Source: Mucilaginibacter sp.
GTDB taxonomy: Bacteria; Bacteroidota; Bacteroidia; Sphingobacteriales; Sphingobacteriaceae
DNA length: 32,436 bases
Direction: 5' to 3'
Assembly: GCA_028287975.1 (NCBI GenBank)
Contig: JAQBOP010000061.1
Span: 1 to 32,436 of the forward strand
Made by a program: the position numbers and the translations under genes. This document shows positions 1-9,148 of this stretch, in pieces. The notes beneath the pieces were generated by a model. It was given only the letters and a program-made list of their open reading frames with translations. It did not search any database and was not told the DNA's origin. The stretch's first letter is position 1. Each line of letters opens with the position of its first letter.

Positions 1-28
1 AAACACTATGTAAGAAATACAGATACTA

Positions 29-1165
29 ATGATACAACCTACAAGAGCACAGCTAAATGAGTTAGCCGATAAATGGCTTAAAGGAAAGCTCACCGCTCAA
101 GAAAAGGAAATACTGGACAAGTGGTATGATTATGAGCATGACCAGCCCTTAAACTGGTCGGGCAATAATGAAACGGAAGATGAATTTAGCGATCGATTGT
201 TAAATCAAATTCAACAAAGTAAAAACAAATCTTTTCCTTATAAAAGAAGATGGCAAATACCTGCCGCTGCTATTTTATTAATTTCTTTGGGTATCGGAGG
301 CTATTTTTATTTAAATAGCCTCAAACAGGTAGCAGATCAGGAAACGATTGCGAAAAATATAAAACCCGGGTATAATCAGGCGACTTTAACTTTGGCAAAT
401 GGTAAAACCATTCTTTTAACCGGGGCCAGAAACGGGCAATTGGCTTTACAGGGAACTGCAACCATTAAAAAAACAGCCGACGGGAAAGTGGTATATAAGA
501 CAGATGGCTCTGCCAATGCCGAAACTAACGTGGCTTATAATACCATGACCACACCAAATGGCGGGCAATACCAGCTGACATTGGCAGACGGCACAAAAGT
601 ATGGCTTAACGCAACTTCATCAATAAGGTATCCTACAGCATTTACCGGTAAGATTCGGGAAGTAACTATAACCGGAGAGGCTTATTTTGAGGTAACTCAT
701 AATAATGAACATCCATTTCGGGTGATTGCAAACGGACAGGTAATTGAAGATTTAGGCACAGAATTTAACGTTAATGCTTACGATGACGAACCGGTGGTAA
801 AAACAACTTTAATTAAAGGCAGTGTCAGGGTTGTCAAAGGAAGTAGTAATGCATTATTAAAACCTGGTCAGGCGGCTATTACAAAAATACAGCGGGGAGA
901 TATTCAGGTTGAAAATGTTGATACAGATGAAGCCGCGGCCTGGAAAAACGGTCAGACATTATTTAATGATGAAGATATAAAAATGATTATGCGTCAGGTA
1001 GCCCGCTGGTATAATGTAAATATAGTTTACGAGGGTGAAATACCAACCCGTCATTTTGAGGGTGGTATTTCAAGAAAATCAGATTTGTCCAGCGTACTCA
1101 GAATATTGGAGCTTAATAATATACATTTTACGGTTACTAACCATACGATCGTTGTAAAACCTTAA
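29..1165 (+). CDS. FecR-family anti-sigma factor
   Basis: Inner-membrane anti-sigma regulator that in this family holds an ECF (FecI-type) sigma factor and releases it when the cognate outer-membrane SusC-type transducer binds substrate. Visible parts: cytoplasmic N-terminal helical domain (about residues 5-65, RAQL...KWLKGKLT), one transmembrane segment at about 75-96, a periplasmic FecR domain centred on about 170-270 (TPNGGQYQLTLADGTKVWLN, GEAYFEV, GTEFNVNAY), and a C-terminal DUF4974 STN-like domain from about 310 to the end. Length of 378 aa is normal for Bacteroidota. The sigma gene would be expected just upstream, outside the window. Downstream lies a susC leader without a susC gene, so its natural partner is lost here. 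The STN-bearing SusC at 5690 is the nearest possible partner (inference). Confidence 0.95.
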   Translation: MIQPTRAQLNELADKWLKGKLTAQEKEILDKWYDYEHDQPLNWSGNNETEDEFSDRLLNQIQQSKNKSFPYKRRWQIPAAAILLISLGIGGYFYLNSLKQVADQETIAKNIKPGYNQATLTLANGKTILLTGARNGQLALQGTATIKKTADGKVVYKTDGSANAETNVAYNTMTTPNGGQYQLTLADGTKVWLNATSSIRYPTAFTGKIREVTITGEAYFEVTHNNEHPFRVIANGQVIEDLGTEFNVNAYDDEPVVKTTLIKGSVRVVKGSSNALLKPGQAAITKIQRGDIQVENVDTDEAAAWKNGQTLFNDEDIKMIMRQVARWYNVNIVYEGEIPTRHFEGGISRKSDLSSVLRILELNNIHFTVTNHTIVVKP

Positions 1166-1187
1166 CGGATCCCCCATTGTACTAATC

Positions 1188-1360
1188 ACCAAAATCGAGG
1201 ACTATGCAAAAATAAAGATGTAATAAATAAGGGGCCTTATAAAAAAACCGGAAGTGCTGGAAACACTGCCGGTTCAATTGTTGGGCTAACCTTTTCTTGC
1301 CCCAAAGGGCAGGATAAATCTTGCGAGATCACTAAGTATTTAACCCAAACACTCAAATGT
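1188..1360 (+). promoter_or_regulatory. Structured susC leader, copy 1
   Basis: A leader of about 170 bp that recurs at 5514-5689 before the intact susC. It contains three potential hairpins. The first is AACCGG-a-AGTG / CACT-g-CCGGTT (1246-1274). The second is TGCCC/GGGCA with a CAAA loop (1298-1311). The third is a short ATCT-TGCG-AGAT stem, inside the stretch that is identical in both copies. The hairpins are seen directly. A role as a 5' UTR control element or terminator is inference. Confidence 0.6.
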
Positions 1361-1597
1361 ATGAATTTTTATACGCTCTTTAACGACGTGCCTCTTAGAT
1401 ATAGGCCGATTATAGATGCATCGCCGATCGGCCGCAGCATTTACATAAATCAGTTCAGCATGGATTCGCGTAAGTTCAATGAATTTGAGCATCTGCATAC
1501 CCCTGTTAATCTCCGTAACAGGCAATACTATTTTGGCGCTAATTCTTCTCTAACTCCGCAATACTGTTTAACACACCGGTATGACTATATCCCTTAA
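1361..1597 (+). pseudogene. susC start remnant (truncated)
   Basis: The first codons read MNFYTLFNDVPLRY, matching the MNFYTLFNSVRLKR start of the intact SusC at 5690, and the DNA before it is the duplicated leader. Similarity stops after about 15 codons. The rest of the 78-aa frame resembles no family I recognise and has no signal peptide, STN domain or plug. I read it as what remains after the body of susC (and susD) was deleted between this fecR and the tlpA-like gene at 1642. A short functional leader peptide cannot be excluded but nothing supports it. Confidence 0.7.
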
Positions 1598-1641
1598 CCG
1601 GACTATTCATCATGCTACAAATCAATTTATTAAGTAAAATC

Positions 1642-2745
1642 ATGAAAAAATTATTCTTAAGCCTTTTGGCGTTTTGGCCAATGTTTACTTTTGGCCAGTA
1701 TGCTGCAGCCGGTTTCACTATTCACGGTAAGATCAAGGCTCTTGACATGCCTGCAGTTGTATACCTGGTATACGAAATAAATGAGAAAGAGGTAAAAGAC
1801 TCCGTTACCTTAAATAATGGCATTTTTACCTTTAGGGGCAAAGCTTCCCCTGTTCCGCTTTATGGTTATTTGATGTTAAATAGAAACAGGGGATCACTTG
1901 CTAGAAACTATGATTCAAAAGCGGTGTATATTGAGAGAGGGACTATTTTAGTAACTAATACAGCCGAATCTATAGCAACAGCAACGATCAGCGGTACGCC
2001 CACTAACGACGATCGTAACACCTATCAGGCTTTACAAGGACCGCTCACGCAGGCCGCTACCCATACTAAAGTCATACCTGATGAAACTCATAAACCTCAA
2101 GACTCGGGAATTACTACTACAGAGAAATTTATTACATCACATCCCCAATCCTTTTATACGGTAGATCTATTAAGTGACTTATCTAAGATATTGGATTATA
2201 ATGAAGCGATGCCATTATATAATGCTTTAAAAATGGCGGTTAAGCAAAGTCCACAAGGAAAAAAATTAAAAGAGCAATTGGATAAAATGAAAGCCGTAGC
2301 CATTGGTACCCTGGCACCGGAATTCGAATTGCCTGATACCACCGGAAAAATGATCAAGCTATCTGCTATGCGTGGTAAGTACGTGTTAATTGATTTTTGG
2401 GCTTCGTGGTGTGCACCTTGTCGCGGCGAAAGCCCCAACCTGATAAAAGTCTACAATAAATATAAAGACAAGAACTTTACCATCATCAGCGTATCGTTAG
2501 ATATGCCAGCTGCAAGGGCCAACTGGATAAAAGCCATTAAGGAAGACGGACTTACCTGGACCCAGGTTTCTGATCTTAAATACTGGAAATCGGACGTGGT
2601 TCAGCGGTATGGAATAAAATCCATCCCTCAAAATTTCTTACTCGATCCCAATGGTCGAGTAATTGCCCGAAGTCTCAGAGGTGAGGAGTTTGAAAATAAG
2701 GTAGCGGCAGTAATGGTTCAACAGGCAAAAAACAAATCAGAGTAA
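1642..2745 (+). CDS. TlpA-like thioredoxin-domain protein (DUF4369)
   Basis: Predicted exported thiol-disulfide oxidoreductase. I start it at the ATG at 1642 (MKKLFLSLLAFWPMFTFGQ, a standard signal peptide) rather than the in-frame ATG at 1612, which would put ten extra residues before the signal. Residues about 25-115 resemble the beta-rich DUF4369 domain (FTIHGKI, VVYLVYE, DSVTLNNGIFTFRG). From about 228 there is an AhpC/TSA-TlpA fold with the redox motif WCAPC (Cys257 and Cys260 in this numbering) and a later IPQNF cis-proline segment. It is a paralogue of the gene at 10944. It probably sits in one transcription unit with the protease that follows 9 bp later. Confidence 0.9.
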   Translation: MKKLFLSLLAFWPMFTFGQYAAAGFTIHGKIKALDMPAVVYLVYEINEKEVKDSVTLNNGIFTFRGKASPVPLYGYLMLNRNRGSLARNYDSKAVYIERGTILVTNTAESIATATISGTPTNDDRNTYQALQGPLTQAATHTKVIPDETHKPQDSGITTTEKFITSHPQSFYTVDLLSDLSKILDYNEAMPLYNALKMAVKQSPQGKKLKEQLDKMKAVAIGTLAPEFELPDTTGKMIKLSAMRGKYVLIDFWASWCAPCRGESPNLIKVYNKYKDKNFTIISVSLDMPAARANWIKAIKEDGLTWTQVSDLKYWKSDVVQRYGIKSIPQNFLLDPNGRVIARSLRGEEFENKVAAVMVQQAKNKSE

Positions 2746-2754
2746 TTTATACGT

Positions 2755-5259
2755 ATGAAAAAATTATTATTTTTTGTTTTTCTTTCGTCGTTGGCTATAG
2801 GTCTGTTTGCGCAGAGCAAGCAAGATACCTCGAAGAATCGTAAGATAGCTCTTACAAGCACTTTTGCGGGTAACGACAACGTGGCACATGCAAAGCCCAA
2901 GGCTTATACCACCCTAATAACTGCTAAGGCAATTACCCATAACGGTTTATTCAAGATCCATAAGGTTGATGATCATTATTATTTTGAGCTAGGCGACAGC
3001 GTATTGAACCGAGAAATATTAGTGGTAAGCCGCATTGCCCGTGCTGGGGCTGAGGTACGCGAATACTTTGGATATGCCGGGGATGCGATTGGCAATTGCG
3101 TAATTACCTTTGAGAAAGGACCGGACAACCGCATTTTTATGCGGAAGAAATCATACCGAACCTACAGTCAAGATAGCACCAGTGCCATGTATACCTCTGT
3201 TCAACGATCTAATGTACAAGCAATTGTAGCTACCTTCAACATTGCGGCAATATCGCCGGAGGGTAAAGGCAGCGTTATTGATATAACCGATTACATCAAT
3301 GGCGATAATAATATTTTTTTCTTTAGTATTTCAGGCGTCAAACAACGCTTTCGGTTAGGTAGTTTATTGGCCGACAGAAGCTATATCTCTGATGTGCGTA
3401 GTTTTAAGAACAACATAGAAATTGGGACGGTGAAGACCTATACCTTAACGGAGATTTTGACAGGCGGATTTGGATCAAACCCGGGATCGGCAACTGTTGA
3501 ATTAAATACGTCTTTAGTTATGTTGCCCAAGGTTCCAATGAAGGCACGGTATTTCGACCCGAGGGTAGGTTATTTTTCTACCGGTTATATTGATTTCGAC
3601 TTAAATCCCCAGGGTATTAAAAACGTATCTATGATAGCCAGATGGCGCCTTGAGGTAAAACCAGAGGATATGGCTAAATATGAACGTGGTGAACTGGTAG
3701 AACCCAAGAAGCAGATTGTATACTATATCGATCCTGCCACGCCAAAAAAATGGGTGCCTTATCTTATTGCAGGTGTAAACGATTGGCAAAAAGCTTTTGA
3801 AAAGGCCGGTTTTAAGAATGCTATTGTGGCCAGGGTCGCGCCGACAGCCAAGGAGGATTCTACCTGGAGTCTAGATGACGCCAGCCATTCGGTAATCGTA
3901 TATAAACCATCCGAGGCACAGGATGCCAGTGGTCCGCATGTTTCTGATCCGCGCAGCGGGGAAATTTTAGAAACCCATATTAACTGGTACCATAACGTCA
4001 TGAAATTGGTGCATGATTGGTACATGATCCAAACGGCAGCGGTTGATCCGCGAGCCCGTAAGATGGAATTTGATGATGAGCTGATGGGAGAGCTGATCCG
4101 TTTTGTATCGAGCCATGAGGTTGGTCATACTTTAGGCTTATGTCATAACTACGGTTCAAGTTCTACCGTACCGGTTGAAAAACTGCGTGATAAAAAGTGG
4201 GTTGAAGCCAATGGGCACACCCCTTCAATTATGGATTATGCCCGCTTCAACTATGTTGCACAACCTGAAGACCATATCAGTTATAAAGGCTTATATCCAC
4301 GCATAGGCGACTATGATAAGTGGGCTATTGAGTGGGGGTATAAAGTTTTTGACGGCGATGAGGGACCGGAATGGGAAAAATCAAAACTTAATAACATGTT
4401 GATAGCGGCCATGAAAAATCGCCGCTTATGGTATGGCCCCGAATCTAACCGTGATGACCCACGTTCCCAAAGCGAAGATTTAGGGGATAATGCTATGAAG
4501 GCAAGCGATTATGGCATTAAAAATTTAAAACGCATCTTGCCAAAGTTGCCAGAATGGACCAGGCAGCCGAATGAGGGTTACAACGCGCTGAACGGTATAT
4601 ACGGTCAGTTAATCGCTCAATTTTCTCTATACATGGGACACGTCATCAAAAACATCGGTGGTATCTATGAGAATCCTAAAGTTGTAGAACAGCCAGGCCC
4701 AATTTATCAGGTAACCCCTGCGGCAACTCAAAAAGAGGCGATGGATTTTCTGAACCGCCAATTGTTTACCACGCCAACCTGGTTGGCCGACACCGTTATT
4801 CTGAACCGTGTAAATAGCAATGGCATACAGATCATTTACAGTTTACAAGATGCCGCATTAAGGAGATTGGTGAATACGCACACCATGAATAAGTTGCTGG
4901 TAGCCGAATCACAAAACCCAAAGAATTATAAGATCACTGACTTTTTCGGAGATTTGCAGAACGACCTATTCAGCGAATTGAAAGACAAACGAAAGATTAA
5001 CATTTATCGCCGTAACCTGCAAAAACTATATGTAGATAGACTGATTAACATTATATCTCCCCCCGCATCGGCCGGCGGCGGAGAGGATTTTTCAGAATTA
5101 AAACAGACCGATGTGGTATCCGTATGTAAAGGGGAGTTGATCCGCATTAATCATGAGCTTAAAAATGCGTTGCCTGGTGCCAAGAATTCCATGACAAAGT
5201 ATCATTTAATGGATTTATCCAACAGGATTACTACAGTAATGAATAGAAAAGAGGGGTAA
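2755..5259 (+). CDS. Zinc-dependent metzincin-type metalloprotease (DUF5117/DUF5118 family)
   Basis: Predicted secreted or periplasmic zinc protease of 834 aa. A signal peptide ends near FAQ (residue 20). The N-terminal part (about 55-290, NGLFKIHKVDDHYYFELGDS, REILVVSRI) resembles DUF5118/DUF5117. The catalytic region has an extended zinc motif HEVGHTLGLCH with ligands His454, His458 and His464 and general base Glu455, and a Met-turn SIMDY with Met493, so all metzincin hallmarks are present. Members of this family commonly sit in SusC/SusD loci of Bacteroidota. Here it follows the TlpA-like gene by 9 bp and probably shares its transcript. Substrate is unknown; a role in processing peptides for the neighbouring transporter is inference. 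Confidence 0.9.
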   Translation: MKKLLFFVFLSSLAIGLFAQSKQDTSKNRKIALTSTFAGNDNVAHAKPKAYTTLITAKAITHNGLFKIHKVDDHYYFELGDSVLNREILVVSRIARAGAEVREYFGYAGDAIGNCVITFEKGPDNRIFMRKKSYRTYSQDSTSAMYTSVQRSNVQAIVATFNIAAISPEGKGSVIDITDYINGDNNIFFFSISGVKQRFRLGSLLADRSYISDVRSFKNNIEIGTVKTYTLTEILTGGFGSNPGSATVELNTSLVMLPKVPMKARYFDPRVGYFSTGYIDFDLNPQGIKNVSMIARWRLEVKPEDMAKYERGELVEPKKQIVYYIDPATPKKWVPYLIAGVNDWQKAFEKAGFKNAIVARVAPTAKEDSTWSLDDASHSVIVYKPSEAQDASGPHVSDPRSGEILETHINWYHNVMKLVHDWYMIQTAAVDPRARKMEFDDELMGELIRFVSSHEVGHTLGLCHNYGSSSTVPVEKLRDKKWVEANGHTPSIMDYARFNYVAQPEDHISYKGLYPRIGDYDKWAIEWGYKVFDGDEGPEWEKSKLNNMLIAAMKNRRLWYGPESNRDDPRSQSEDLGDNAMKASDYGIKNLKRILPKLPEWTRQPNEGYNALNGIYGQLIAQFSLYMGHVIKNIGGIYENPKVVEQPGPIYQVTPAATQKEAMDFLNRQLFTTPTWLADTVILNRVNSNGIQIIYSLQDAALRRLVNTHTMNKLLVAESQNPKNYKITDFFGDLQNDLFSELKDKRKINIYRRNLQKLYVDRLINIISPPASAGGGEDFSELKQTDVVSVCKGELIRINHELKNALPGAKNSMTKYHLMDLSNRITTVMNRKEG

Positions 5260-5368
5260 ATCTATGTTAAATTAAAGTAGTGTTCAGATTACCGGCTCGT
5301 TAAAAATATATGAACTACGATGTAGGGTAGCGGGTGTTTTTTACACACTATGTAAGAAATAACCCGCT

Positions 5369-5473
5369 ATGACACAAATTGTAAGAGCGCAGCTGATCCA
5401 TTTAATCATTAAAAATGGTTTGAAGGATCGCTTACGATTGAATAAAGTAATCGTTTATCATAGTAAACGGTAA
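5369..5473 (+). pseudogene. fecR remnant
   Basis: The sequence before and over this short frame matches the start of the intact fecR: both have CACTATGTAAGAAATA, then ATG, then codons for an RAQL segment (MTQIVRAQL here, MIQPTRAQL at 29). A shift in frame gives KWFEGSLTIE, the next conserved FecR stretch, so one frameshift is visible. The rest of the gene is missing, and the sequence runs within about 40 bp into the region that precedes the susC leader. The local frame encodes only 34 aa. Confidence 0.75.
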
Positions 5474-5513
5474 AGCCTAATCAAAACTTAATTGAATTTT
5501 AACTATTTATTGG

Positions 5514-5689
5514 ACCTTAAAATGGAGGAGTATGCAAAAATAAAGACTTAACAATCAGGGAACTCAAAACAAACCGGAAGTGCTGGAAACACCGCCGGTT
5601 GAATAGCTGGGATACCCTTTCTTGCCCTGAAGAGGGAAGAATAAAATCTTGCGAGATCACTAAGTATTTAACCCTAACACATCAAATGT
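5514..5689 (+). promoter_or_regulatory. Structured susC leader, copy 2
   Basis: Leader of the intact susC, repeated at 1188-1360. The AACCGG...CCGGTT hairpin is kept (5572-5600) with one weakened pair. The second hairpin has changed on both sides (CCCT/AGGG at 5625-5636, against TGCCC/GGGCA in copy 1) yet still pairs. The ATCT-TGCG-AGAT stem and the segment up to the start codon are identical in the two copies. Retained pairing despite changed bases suggests a functional RNA structure (inference). Confidence 0.6.
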
Positions 5690-8600
5690 ATGAATTTTTA
5701 TACGCTCTTTAACTCCGTGCGCCTTAAACGGGGCAAACTTCTCAAAGCCATTTTGGTTATGAAACTGATTGCATTATTAACTACCGTCGTTTGTCTCCAT
5801 GTAGCCGCAGCCGGTTATGCACAAAAAATCACTTTGAACGAGAAAAACGCTTCCATGGAAACGATATTTAAGGATATCAGGAAGCAAAGCGGCTATATTA
5901 TTTTTTTCGATAAAAGCCTGTTAAACAATTTGACGCCGGTAAATATCAAGGTAACAAATGCCACTTTAAAGGAAACTTTAGTTAAATGCCTGGAAGATCA
6001 GCCTTTAACATTTACTATAGTTGACAACACAATTATTATTAAACAAAAAGAATCATCTTTTTTTGAAAATATCAAAGACAAAACTGCCAAATTATTGGCG
6101 CTTCCCGCAGATGTTGTCGGCAAGGTCATTGATACCGTTGGCCAACCCTTGGCTGGGGCTACTGTAAGGCTAAAAAATACGAATTATAGCGCTTTAACCG
6201 ATGCAAGGGGTGACTTCAGTTTTCCTTCTGTGCCGCAGGGCAAATACACACTGGTAGTTACTTATCTTGGCTATGAAGATCTGGAAAGAAAAATAGCGGT
6301 AGAAGGCAAAACATTGAACCTGCCACTGGTTTTGCATGCAGCTTTAGCTCATCTTGAACAGGTCCAGGTTATTGCTTACGGCACAGAATCCAAGCGTTTT
6401 AGTGTTGGGTCCGTGGCCACCGTTACCGCCGATCAGATATCGAAGCAGCCGGTAACCAATCCATTGCTGGCATTGCAAGGTCAAGCCCCCGGTTTGGCTA
6501 TTACTGCCATGAATGGTGTGCCGGGTTCATCAACATTAGTTCAGGTTCGCGGGCAAAGTTCATTGGGTCTTAATAGTAATCAAATAAGGCCTTATGATCA
6601 GCCTTTATTTATTATAGACGGCGTACCATCTGCGACGCAAAATGCTAACATCAGCCAATTATCCAATCTCGCAGTCGCGCAATATTTCACGGGTGGCATT
6701 AACCAATCAACTGGTATCAGCGCTTTCAATGATATTAATCCTAACGACATAGAGAGCATCACTATTCTTAAAGATGCGGATGCGACCGCTATTTATGGTT
6801 CGCAGGGTGCTAACGGTGTTATTCTGATCACTACAAAAAGAGGAAAAGCCGGCACGACAACTTTCGACGTTAATGTCAATTCGCAGTTTAATGCGGTGGC
6901 AAGGCCGGTGCAGTTGTTAAACACCCAACAATATCTTCAGTTAAGAAAAGATGCCTTTACCGCCGACGGACTTACGCCCAGCAGTGATCCTAACAGTTCA
7001 TCTTATGCGCCTGATCTGACAATTTATGATCAAAATAAATACACCAACTGGCAAAAGATCATCCAGGGAAATTCGACCAATAATACGGATGTGCATGCCA
7101 GTGTTTCCGGCGGTACGGCTAATAATACTTTTATTGTATCGGGTGGTTATACGCGTTCCAACTATAATTATCCGGGTGATTTTTCAGATCAGCGATATAC
7201 GTTGCACAGCGCCCTGCACAATGTTTCCACAAACAAGCGCTTTACGCTTGATCTTGTTACTGACTATGGCTATGATCAAAATACCTCTGCAGCTTTTGGA
7301 GGCAGCCAGTATGTAACATTAGCTCCCAATACGCCTGATTTGATAAATGGTGCAGGTAACTTAATTTGGGGTTACAAATCAGTACCTATCAATCAAAATT
7401 TTTATGCCACTTTAAAACAACCTGATAATCTTTCAAGTTTTAATTTTAACAGTGCTTTAAATCTTAACTATCAAATATTAAAGGGCCTGACAATAGGCAG
7501 CAGCCTGGGATATAGCCGTACTACGGCAAATGAGCATTCCATCAATCCGTCTACCGCACAAAACCCCTCTTTTGTATATATTTCTGCAGGGTTTGCCAAT
7601 AACTCCGCTCAAACTATTAATATTGAGCCGCAGATAAATTATAATAAAGCGTTTAGCAAAGGAGAGTTAACTGCACTAGTAGGTGCTACCTATAGAAAAA
7701 ATACGACCTATAGCTATAATGATGGTGCTTATGGTTACGCAAACGATAACTTTTTGGGGTCGATTAATGGCGCTTCAAGTAACTTTGCTACAGAAAATAC
7801 AGGCATCAACAAATACATTGCGGCTTTTGGCCGTTTAAAATATGTTTATGATCAAAAATATATCATTCAGCTTTCGGGCAGGCGGGATGGTTCCAGTAAT
7901 TTTGGTCCCGGCCGCCAGTTCGGCACCTTTGGTTCTGTAGGCGCAGGCTGGATCTTCTCAGAAGAAAAGGCATTTAAAGACGCGCTACCTTTCGTTAGTT
8001 ATGGTAAACTGTCCGGAAGTTATGGAACAACAGGTTCGGATGCTTCGGCGGGTTACAAGTATCAGGCAACATATAAAAATGTCAGTATCCCGGCTTTCCA
8101 GGGAATTAAGCAAAGCTATCCGGTTAACCTTTACAATCCTGAATTTCAATGGGCAGCAAAAAAGGAATTGAACCTTGCGGCTGACCTTGGCTTTTTCAAT
8201 AATCGCTTATTGTTAAACGCTACCTATTACAGGAGCCGTGAAGGTGACGAGTTAGTTAACTATCCTTTACCCATACAAGCCGGTTTCGCAGCAGTTTATG
8301 GAAACCTAAATGCTACTGTTCAAAATCAGGGCTGGGAGTTTACGGCAACTTCGACCAATATAAAAACCAACAATTTCAATTGGACAACTAATTTCAATTT
8401 ATCGTTCAACCGCAATAAACTGCTTGATTTTCCTAACCTGGCATCGTCGTCTTTTGCTACCGTTTACGTTGTAGGACAGCCTACCTCTGTTATATATGGT
8501 TATAGATATAAGGATGTTAACCCTACCACCGGGCTGTTTGAATATTACGCTGCAAACGGAACAGTTACCTCCACGCCCAACAGTAAAGTTGCGTCTTTAG

Positions 8601-9136
8601 GCGGTGACAAAGTACCAATCGGCAACAGGGAAATTAATTACATGGGTGGCTTTGGCAATACTTTTAGCTATAAACATTTCAGCCTTTATGTTTTTTGCCA
8701 GTTTTCCAGCGGACTTCAGCCTAATTTTCTTTCTTCAATTTACAGCAGCAACAGTAGTTACCCTCCAGGATCACAGGCTAATTTACCTGCCTACGTACTC
8801 GGTAAATATTGGACAGCAGCGGGCCAAAATGCCCTGCTGCAACGCTTGGGTACCGGTTTCTCGTCAGCATCCTATACGTCGGGGTCGGATTTTTCGCAAT
8901 CAAGTGGTGCTCTCGGTAACGACACGTACCTGAGGGTTAAAACTGCAGCGTTATCTTACTCTCTACCGGATGCTTTTATTAGAAAAATTAATATTAAAGG
9001 CGGCAGTATTTTTGTAAATGCCCAAAACCTCTTTACCATCACAAATTATAAGGTAGGCGACCCGGAACAACCGGATGATTTTACTGCTTTCCCTTTACAG
9101 CGTATCGTAGCATTAGGTTTAAATCTCAAATTTTAG
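5690..9136 (+). CDS. SusC/RagA-family TonB-linked outer-membrane transporter with STN domain
   Basis: Outer-membrane barrel that imports a nutrient with the SusD-like lipoprotein encoded next, energised by TonB. Order: N-terminal extension MNFYTLFNSVRLKR, signal peptide from Met24 to about Ala44, STN domain about 47-118, CarboxypepD_reg-like beta sandwich about 140-220, the SusC signature VQVIAYGTESK, plug about 236-390 (IDGVPS, AIYGSQGANGVILITTKRG), then a beta barrel ending in LNLKF. The length of 1148 aa is typical. An STN domain marks SusCs that signal to a FecR/FecI pair, so a FecR partner is expected. The one next to it is a remnant, leaving the gene at 29 as the local candidate. I keep the 5690 start because the same start is conserved in the truncated copy at 1361. 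The ATG at 5759 would give a bare signal peptide. Confidence 0.95.
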   Translation: MNFYTLFNSVRLKRGKLLKAILVMKLIALLTTVVCLHVAAAGYAQKITLNEKNASMETIFKDIRKQSGYIIFFDKSLLNNLTPVNIKVTNATLKETLVKCLEDQPLTFTIVDNTIIIKQKESSFFENIKDKTAKLLALPADVVGKVIDTVGQPLAGATVRLKNTNYSALTDARGDFSFPSVPQGKYTLVVTYLGYEDLERKIAVEGKTLNLPLVLHAALAHLEQVQVIAYGTESKRFSVGSVATVTADQISKQPVTNPLLALQGQAPGLAITAMNGVPGSSTLVQVRGQSSLGLNSNQIRPYDQPLFIIDGVPSATQNANISQLSNLAVAQYFTGGINQSTGISAFNDINPNDIESITILKDADATAIYGSQGANGVILITTKRGKAGTTTFDVNVNSQFNAVARPVQLLNTQQYLQLRKDAFTADGLTPSSDPNSSSYAPDLTIYDQNKYTNWQKIIQGNSTNNTDVHASVSGGTANNTFIVSGGYTRSNYNYPGDFSDQRYTLHSALHNVSTNKRFTLDLVTDYGYDQNTSAAFGGSQYVTLAPNTPDLINGAGNLIWGYKSVPINQNFYATLKQPDNLSSFNFNSALNLNYQILKGLTIGSSLGYSRTTANEHSINPSTAQNPSFVYISAGFANNSAQTINIEPQINYNKAFSKGELTALVGATYRKNTTYSYNDGAYGYANDNFLGSINGASSNFATENTGINKYIAAFGRLKYVYDQKYIIQLSGRRDGSSNFGPGRQFGTFGSVGAGWIFSEEKAFKDALPFVSYGKLSGSYGTTGSDASAGYKYQATYKNVSIPAFQGIKQSYPVNLYNPEFQWAAKKELNLAADLGFFNNRLLLNATYYRSREGDELVNYPLPIQAGFAAVYGNLNATVQNQGWEFTATSTNIKTNNFNWTTNFNLSFNRNKLLDFPNLASSSFATVYVVGQPTSVIYGYRYKDVNPTTGLFEYYAANGTVTSTPNSKVASLGGDKVPIGNREINYMGGFGNTFSYKHFSLYVFCQFSSGLQPNFLSSIYSSNSSYPPGSQANLPAYVLGKYWTAAGQNALLQRLGTGFSSASYTSGSDFSQSSGALGNDTYLRVKTAALSYSLPDAFIRKINIKGGSIFVNAQNLFTITNYKVGDPEQPDDFTAFPLQRIVALGLNLKF

Positions 9137-9148
9137 ACAATTATTATC

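Noticed and set aside
7026..7316. 96-aa + strand frame inside susC
   Set aside because: Shadow frame within the clear SusC coding sequence.
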